From Crossaster papposus (taxonomy: Eukaryota; Echinodermata; Asteroidea; Velatida; Solasteridae): 64,000 nucleotides of DNA. The stretch covers positions 1-64,000 of the forward strand of contig JBAIAA010000511.1 in assembly GCA_037893245.1 (NCBI GenBank), in the 5' to 3' direction. Positions 60,901 through 64,000 of the stretch are shown here, piece after piece (the stretch's first letter is position 1; each line of letters opens with the position of its first letter). The notes beneath the pieces were generated by a model, which saw only the letters and a list, made by a program, of their open reading frames with translations, was not told where the DNA came from and searched no databases. A program made the position numbers and the translations under genes.

Positions 60901-62751
60901 TGTCTTGGGTTCACAGCTCATTGTTTCTAAATTCGATACCCTGTGGAGACCTGGGGCCAATTTCATAGAGCTGTTAAGCACAGCAATTTGCTTAGCATGA
61001 AAATTCTTCATTGTCAAAAACAGGGTTACAAACCAAATTGTTAGGTAACATATTGTCTTTGACTTATCAGTTTGTTTTTGCTTAGCATGAAATGCACATG
61101 GAGTTTTCGCTGGCAACCCGTTATTTTTGAGCAAGACTTTTTGGTGCTAAGCTTAGTGTTTGTGCTTAACACTAACAGCTCTATGAAATTGGCTCCTGAA
61201 CACAATGTTGACAATGGGAGTCAAAAGGTCTCCACAGGGTAATTCCTATAGATAAATAGGTCTCCACAAGAACTTTCACGAAATAGATTTTTGGATTTCA
61301 CTCACAAACAAGAGTTAGGATGTGGGTAGGGTTAGTGTTTGGGTTAGGGTATAATATAGGGTATATTGGGTCAAAATTTCAACACAGGAAATTAATTGTG
61401 GTTGAAATAGGAGCATTTTGAAAAAAATGCTCGACTTTCTAACTATTTTGTACACGAGAACAAAGAGATGTCTCCACAAGGATACAAATTTGAGGAATAG
61501 TGAGCTCACAGACAACAGCCGTGTAGTATCACGCTCGCACACTGATTACTGATGGCACATAACAACATTTGTGGACTGTCAACAACTGCTTTCAAAATGC
61601 TCCTACTTCAACCACAATTACTTTCCTGTGTTGAAATTTGGACCACATCTAGCCCAAGCCCAAACACTAACCCTAATCCTAACCCTAATTTTTGAGTAAA
61701 ATTTATATCTATTTCGTGAAAAGCGTGTGGAGACCTTACGCACGTCGTTCTTGATAGTCACAATGTCGTCTACCCTATAGTGGGCCATCCTTGATTGAAC
61801 TTGCTCTCTGCCATTGCAAAAGATTATTGCAAAAGATTATAACAAAACTCCTGCCTTGTGTATAGCTTTTTCCTTCGCCACCATACAATGCCATAACAAA
61901 ACAAACGTAACAAACAAACAAACAAACAAACGTAGCCCCAACAAACAAACACTCACAGCAGCATTGGCGCAGGAAATGGCGCCAAAGGCAGTCGTGACTC
62001 TGTCCTCAAACCAGACTAAAACTACCACTCCCTGCAAGACTAAAATAGTTATCGAGAGCAAGCATGAAACTATATTTCTTAAAATCTGTCATGCAAAGAA
62101 ACAAGCAAACAGCTTGGTGAACAAGGTAAGCTGGTGAACAAGGTAAGCTGGTGAACAAGGTAAGCTGGTGAACAAGGTAAGCTGGTGAACAAGGTAAGCT
62201 GGTGAACAAGGTAAGCTGGTGAACAAGGTAAGCTGATCATAGCCTCAACTCGAGTCGTATTTATCCGGTAAACACGTACCAAAAGACACGTACCAAAAAA
62301 CACGGCCAATTTCATGAAGCTGGTAAGCACCACAAATGGTTAGCACGAAAATTCTTCCTTGCCAAAAATAGGGTTACAAACCAAATGTTCAGGTGATGTA
62401 TATTGTTTGTGACCGGTAATCGGCGGGTTTAGGTTTGGCATAAAAACCACATAGAGTTTTGGCTGTTAAACTGTTTTTACCAAGCAAGACTTTTTTAGTG
62501 CTAAGCAATTTTGTGTGCTTAGCAGCTCCATGAAAATTTGTCCAAGTTTTATTTGGAGAAAGACAAAACACGTTATAGACACTGCTGAGAATTTAAACAA
62601 ATACCGAACAGGAATGCGTTGCTAACTGCCATCAGAAAACGCCCAATCAGCATTGTTATTAGTCTTGTTTCCAGCCTCGATGTCAACAAAGGACCTACAG
62701 CAAACGCCAGCCCGCCTAGTGCGCTCAGTAATCCGGCCACTAGCAGGTTTG
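51849..62751 (-). CDS. MFSD1: MFSD1-like major facilitator superfamily transporter, exons covering ~375 C-terminal residues
   Basis: Nine exons on the minus strand join with consistent phases: 62605-62751, 61957-62039, 60641-60799, 59847-59980, 58426-58540, 56580-56717, 55901-56046, 52679-52793, 51849-51941. Together they give 375 residues and a stop. The product is a polytopic membrane protein, with about ten hydrophobic segments visible. Landmarks colinear with MFSD1 are an IGRF segment near TM3/4, a WFEDR loop, ALGYLD at the end of the N-terminal half, LSDL..LPLLYW opening the second half, the MFS loop motif GRLMDYIGYR between TM8 and TM9, VPPSTVGTAIG before TM11, and a GGVLN tail followed by a short charged C-terminus. 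Vertebrate MFSD1 (about 465 residues) is a lysosomal dipeptide uniporter stabilised by GLMP. The missing ~80 N-terminal residues (TM1-2) must be right of the window. Similarity looks moderate, so a divergent MFSD1 paralogue or another close MFS family is possible. Confidence 0.8.
52250..52666. mobile_element. GGGGTGCGTTCC-ended element in the last MFSD1-like intron
   Basis: GGGGTGCGTTCCGCTCAAGC at the left; GAACGCACCCC at the right, where the inner end reads AACAGTTCGCGTAAGTGG. 417 bp. The interior repeats CGAACGTT and AACGTTGG words. Its right edge is 12 bp from the splice donor of the exon at 52679-52793. hAT-like end style, but no clear 8-bp duplication. Confidence 0.75.
52679..52793 (-). 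CDS. MFSD1: MFSD1-like gene, penultimate exon (TM12)
   Basis: Acceptor TTGCCTCTCAG; CA|C makes His. Reads IPDAVMQLRWELVIVYTIGL, then a hydrophobic stretch ending ANMRNFQT, and leaves by ACG|GTAAGT in phase 0. It is flanked at very short distance by two inverted-repeat elements: one ends 12 bp past the donor and the other begins about 20 bp before the acceptor. Confidence 0.78.
53137..53590. mobile_element. TTATAACACCTC-ended element with CCAAT and E-box motifs
   Basis: TTATAACACCTCACTCACAG at the left and its complement at the right. Just inside the left end lies GATTGGCCGAGAGCGCGTCACGTG: an inverted CCAAT-type box followed by CACGTG. Same layout as 57974-58220. Confidence 0.75.
53595..53770. 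repeat. Strong hairpin
   Basis: Arms of ~75 bp (ATATTGACTGCTTT, GGTATAGTAAAACTAGCC, GATCCATGGAGCA and their complements) around a short loop at CTCGGCTTCGCCTCGGG. Confidence 0.85.
54121..54528. repeat. Long foldback, arms ~165 bp
   Basis: TTCTGCGTATTTTGACACCT at the left pairs with GTGTCAAAATACGCAGAAC at the right; further pairs include TGATCATGTTGATGTTAAAT and AGATAATCTC. Loop of about 70 bp around 54290-54355. Confidence 0.87.
54618..55370 (-). other. MFSD1-like intron, unique part
   Basis: Intron sequence between the exons at 55901 and 52793. No repeat family member and no exon recognised. Confidence 0.5.
55371..55490. mobile_element. Short inverted-repeat element (CCAAGGCCGTTTTC type)
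   Basis: CCAAGGCCGTTTTCCAAACC at the left, complement of TTGGGCTGTTTTTTACGAACC at the right; ~120 bp. Resembles the ends of 44400-44638. Confidence 0.65.
55901..56046 (-). CDS. MFSD1: MFSD1-like gene, seventh exon in window (TM10-TM11)
   Basis: Acceptor CCAAATGTAG, donor TACCA|GTGAGT, outgoing phase 2. Reads VSVIACISLVVPPSTVGTAI and continues to GLILGQTHEY. The VVPPSTVGTAIG block corresponds to VVPEHQLGTAYG of MFSD1, one of its best conserved stretches. An array of 54-bp repeats lies 0.2 kb upstream in the preceding intron. Confidence 0.85.
56130..56264. mobile_element. GGATACACCATT MITE, shortened copy leading into the 54-bp array
   Basis: TAAAGGTAGGATACACCTGG, then CGATCGCCAGACGGCGATG and GGCATCCATGGTGTATTC. 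The body is collapsed to ~130 bp and is followed directly by the tandem array at 56265. Confidence 0.78.
56265..56525. repeat. Second 54-bp tandem repeat built from the same MITE ends
   Basis: About five units on the opposite strand with starts at 56303, 56357, 56411 and 56465 (period exactly 54). Same unit as the array at 5880-6150, here ending in CCTACCTTTA. It is fused to a shortened MITE interior at 56130-56245. Lies in the intron upstream of the exon at 55901-56046. Confidence 0.9.
56580..56717 (-). CDS. MFSD1: MFSD1-like gene, sixth exon in window (TM9-TM10)
   Basis: Phase 0 at both ends, with acceptor TTTTTTTACAG and donor GCG|GTAAGT; 46 codons. DYIGYRLVITSIAILGCMV starts with the second half of the MFS loop motif, followed by two hydrophobic helices ending SIFYSFAA. 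Confidence 0.82.
57001..57246. mobile_element. GGGGCCAATTT-type MITE, complete copy
   Basis: GGGGCCAATTTTATAGAGCT to AGCTCTATGAAATTGGCCCC, 246 bp; best copy of the family, in an MFSD1-like intron. Confidence 0.9.
57974..58220. mobile_element. TTATAACACACCTC-ended element with CCAAT and E-box motifs
   Basis: TTATAACACACCTC and its complement GAGGTGTGTTATAA; inside, GGTTGGCTGAAACACGGTCACGTG. Followed by a hairpin at 58245-58365, the same two-part design as 53137-53770. Confidence 0.75.
58245..58365. repeat. Strong hairpin near MFSD1-like exon
   Basis: GTCACTAGAGCACGTCTATC and CTGTGAGTGACCAGAAG pair with their complements around a loop at GGGACCTATTTTAGGTCC. Ends 61 bp from the exon at 58426-58540. 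Confidence 0.85.
58426..58540 (-). CDS. MFSD1: MFSD1-like gene, fifth exon in window (TM8)
   Basis: Acceptor TCCATGCAG; incoming phase 2 makes AG|C = Ser. Reads EFVTDRYGYPEASVLPSYF, then GIFFGISTVGCFLAGRLM. The upstream GGTAGG donor would break the frame into the next exon; ATG|GTAAGA keeps it and completes the MFS loop motif GRLM-DYIGYR across the intron. Confidence 0.8.
58683..59318. mobile_element. AAAGGCCCAGTCCCA-ended element, 636 bp
   Basis: AAAGGCCCAGTCCCACTGC at the left, complement GCAATGGGACTGGGCCTTT at the right. Interior unusually rich in GTGCGTGATT/ACGCACA words, many CpG, partly palindromic. No gene. Confidence 0.83.
59509..59590. repeat. Intron repeat, paired with 60395-60485
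   Basis: GCGCGTGCAAGTAGAACAGA followed by CGCAAAC and CAAGTCACG.CAAAATCA is found at both places in direct orientation. A second pair, GTAAACAACGTG followed by GGTAAGAACGGTAA, links 57467-57520 and 60019-60055. These look like fragments of one dispersed element. Confidence 0.7.
59847..59980 (-). CDS. MFSD1: MFSD1-like gene, fourth exon in window (central loop and TM7)
   Basis: Acceptor GTTTGTCAG, donor ATCAG|GTAAAA, outgoing phase 2. Begins with a basic, polar loop (ASRQTRHNNK), then LRLSDLAELPLLYWLLVF, the start of the second six-helix half, and ends IWALVGDI. The LxDL...LPLLYWL pattern matches the LTDVKDFSLPLWL entry to TM7 in MFSD1. Confidence 0.8.
60641..60799 (-). CDS. MFSD1: MFSD1-like gene, third exon in window (TM5-TM6)
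   Basis: Phase 0 at both ends (acceptor TTATTAG, donor CAA|GTAAGG); 53 codons. Reads GEVLNFLITKPIYNALGLQW, then a long hydrophobic helix, then ALGYLDSVG. The ALGYLD block corresponds to the ALAYLD end of TM6 in MFSD1. The central cytoplasmic loop follows. Confidence 0.8.
60953..61196. mobile_element. GGGGCCAATTT-type MITE, complete copy
   Basis: GGGGCCAATTTCATAGAGCT to AGCTCTATGAAATTGGCTCC. Abuts the telomere-like-motif MITE at 61199. Confidence 0.87.
61199..61495. mobile_element. Telomere-like-motif MITE, copy in MFSD1-like intron
   Basis: GAACACAATGTTGACAATGG through ACAAGGATACAAATTTG; diverged, lacks the left end. Confidence 0.75.
61590..61735. mobile_element. Telomere-like-motif MITE, reverse fragment
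   Basis: CTTTCAAAATGCTCCTACTT through GTGTGGAGACCTTA, with CTAACCCTAATCCTAACCC in the middle. Confidence 0.65.
61957..62039 (-). CDS. MFSD1: MFSD1-like gene, second exon in window
   Basis: Encodes VLQGVVVLVWFEDRV followed by TTAFGAISCANAA. The WFEDR loop aligns with the WFKGKE loop of MFSD1. The donor is GCT|GTGAGT. Of two possible acceptors, TATTTTAG (ends at 62040) restores the frame from the previous exon and gives the same spacing between GRF and WF as MFSD1. The nearer TTGCAG would break the frame. Confidence 0.7.
62118..62236. repeat. 17-bp tandem repeat in an MFSD1-like intron
   Basis: Seven copies of GGTGAACAAGGTAAGCT, almost perfect. Lies between the first two MFSD1-like exons of the window. 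Each unit contains AAGGTAAG, a splice-donor consensus on the strand opposite to the gene. Confidence 0.93.
62303..62543. mobile_element. GGGGCCAATTT-type MITE, complete copy
   Basis: CGGCCAATTTCATGAAGCTG to CAGCTCCATGAAAATTTG; ends 62 bp from the exon at 62605-62751. Confidence 0.82.
62605..62751 (-). CDS. MFSD1: MFSD1-like gene, first exon in window (TM3-TM4 region)
   Basis: The acceptor TTCCTGCAG precedes the exon; incoming phase is 1, so at least one upstream coding exon exists. It encodes NLLVAGLLSALGGLAFAV and continues to IGRFLMAVSNAFLF, two hydrophobic helices around the conserved GRF. The donor is TTCG|GTATTT, outgoing phase 1. No upstream coding exon was recognised at 62752-64000. 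Confidence 0.75.
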
Positions 62752-63121
62752 CTGCAGGAAAAAAGTTAGAAGAACAGAAAAGCTATGTTTAAATACCACC
62801 CAAGTAGATCCTTGTCGTTTGATTGGAAGATCATAGGTCATGTGGTATTCATTAGTCAAACCATTGCATGGCCTACGTCATGACCGTACATTTTCGTGTC
62901 ATCCCTTTTGATCTACGTATACTGCACGCTAGAGCGGAAATGCACGCGTTTTGTACGCAGCAGTACAAAACGCCCTCCGTATTACAATTTTGACAATTTG
63001 GTTTATTCTTATAGTTTTATCCTCCGATTAAAATGACAAAGATCTACCTGGGTATGTTATATAAAACAAAATGTTTTGCGTTCGTGCAATGGTGAGAAAT
63101 GATTCTCGTTGAATTATACCC
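62752..63121 (-). other. MFSD1-like intron, no upstream exon found
   Basis: The stretch upstream of the first visible exon was read on the minus strand for the missing TM1-2 exon; none was seen. It holds ordinary intron sequence. Confidence 0.55.
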
Positions 63122-63319
63122 AGCACGATATGTGGCAGAGGGGTACCCCCCCCCCCCCCCCCCCCCCTCTTATCCCTACACTTCATACGCACTCAACACT
63201 ATTGTAACCTAACCCATCCCCCCTTGAAACCTAAAAGGAATTCCTGAGATTCCGGGAACACAATGGTCAACACAAAAGAGGGGGGGGGGGGGGGGTTTGC
63301 TCTGCCACATATCGTGCTT
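63122..63319. repeat. Hairpin containing poly-C and poly-G runs
   Basis: AGCACGATATGTGGCAGAG and its complement CTCTGCCACATATCGTGCT border ~200 bp containing an uninterrupted C run (63147-63169) and a G run (63279-63296) that can pair with each other. Confidence 0.85.
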
Positions 63320-63539
63320 CATATGCGTTGAATGGAACATTTCATCTTTCAACTCATGCACAAGTTCTCCCCATTGCACCAATAAACATTCATTATTTGT
63401 GTATTGAAGGTTTGTCATGTGTTAGGTACATGGTTGGGTTATCCAATTGGAACTATTATGCAATGTGCCCAATTTAATGCTGTGTCTATCAAACAATATA
63501 TATATTACAAATACTAGCTCTTGTTTTCTTTAATATACC

Positions 63540-63963
63540 GGTGACCTGCTATAACAAAATTCGAACAAAGTTGACAATTTCTGTTTTTTAGATTTTTCTT
63601 TTTTCAAATTCTCTAGGTTCTCAGTTTTAAATGATGTATCATTTACATATGTATCCCCACCCTTTCTTCCCTGGGGAAATAATTTATTTATAAAGCCCTG
63701 ACAACCTAATTATGAGATAAACAGCTTTGAAGTTCAGAAAAGCGTTTTATTTCTATACACAATTTTTTCACAAAATCGACCAAAAAACACACTTCTGGGT
63801 GATGGATTATGTTCAAATTTGGGAAGATTGTAGATTAATAGTTAGTGATTCAGAAAAACCCAAAACCTTAAAATAGTAAAATCCACCCTAAAATGATTTC
63901 ATGAGTACATTGTAATAAAACACATTGTGCGACTTTGTCAGGGTGTCGTTGGAACAGGTCACA
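63540..63963. mobile_element. TGTGACC-type MITE (TTCCAACGAAA subtype), copy 2
   Basis: GGTGACCTGCTATAACAAAAT at a decayed left end, GTCGTTGGAACAGGTCACA at the right; interior matches 17147-17574 in reverse orientation (AATTATGAGATAAACAGCTT). Confidence 0.82.
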
Positions 63964-64000
63964 TTGCCGTATGTCATTATTAGCTTCCCCAGTTATACTA

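Overview
The window reads as nuclear DNA of a marine invertebrate animal, most likely a deuterostome and possibly an echinoderm. It is AT-rich and contains spliced genes with long introns. It has tRNA-derived SINEs whose tails contain a GCGCTATATAA-type motif, interstitial TTAGGG-like motifs, and very dense short inverted-repeat transposons (MITEs). The words ACATGTAC and ACCGGT are strikingly frequent throughout. The species assignment is inference; nothing here proves it. No bacterial gene organisation, CRISPR array, rRNA or functional tRNA gene was seen.

Two host genes are visible, both on the minus strand. (1) The 5' end of a kinesin-3 (KIF1/unc-104 type) gene has coding exon 1 at 37930-38029 and exon 2 at 17667-17746. 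A ~20.2 kb intron separates them, and intron 2 runs off the left edge. The two exons join in frame to give the N-terminus of the motor domain. (2) An MFSD1-like major facilitator transporter occupies 51849-62751. Nine exons with matching splice phases give ~375 C-terminal residues and a stop codon; the first exon(s) lie beyond the right edge. Both genes run leftward. The space between them holds the KIF1 upstream region and a nested pair of Harbinger transposons.

The main mobile-element locus is at 47.1-51.8 kb. A 3.45 kb Harbinger element (47228-50676) with 19-bp terminal inverted repeats carries an apparently intact two-exon DDE transposase (387 aa, plus strand) and a convergent three-exon Myb/SANT-like partner protein (274 aa, minus strand). 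It sits inside an older Harbinger-type element with different 21-bp terminal repeats and remnants of the same two genes. That element in turn sits inside a short minisatellite.

Nearly everything else is repeats. At least seven MITE families recur: GGATACACCATT type, TGTGACC type, TTAA-flanked CCAGTTCGCGCC type, GGGGCCAATTT type, AAAGATGGACTACAAC type with CRE-like palindromes, AAAGGGATCGTATACG type, and a family with telomere-like motifs. Many are nested and so give relative insertion ages. Notable tandem arrays are 142 units of a 14-bp repeat (13053-15040), seven exact-length 144-bp units each with a perfect DR1 nuclear-receptor motif (27863-28870), two unrelated-locus arrays of the same 54-bp MITE-end unit (5.9 and 56.3 kb), and a ~148-bp repeat (36.75-37.35 kb). 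A 1.7 kb element at 20606-22318 with a regularly spaced 19-bp motif is the strongest candidate for something undescribed. Coordinates of repeats are hand-read and approximate to a few bases; exon boundaries were checked by reading frame and GT/AG signals.
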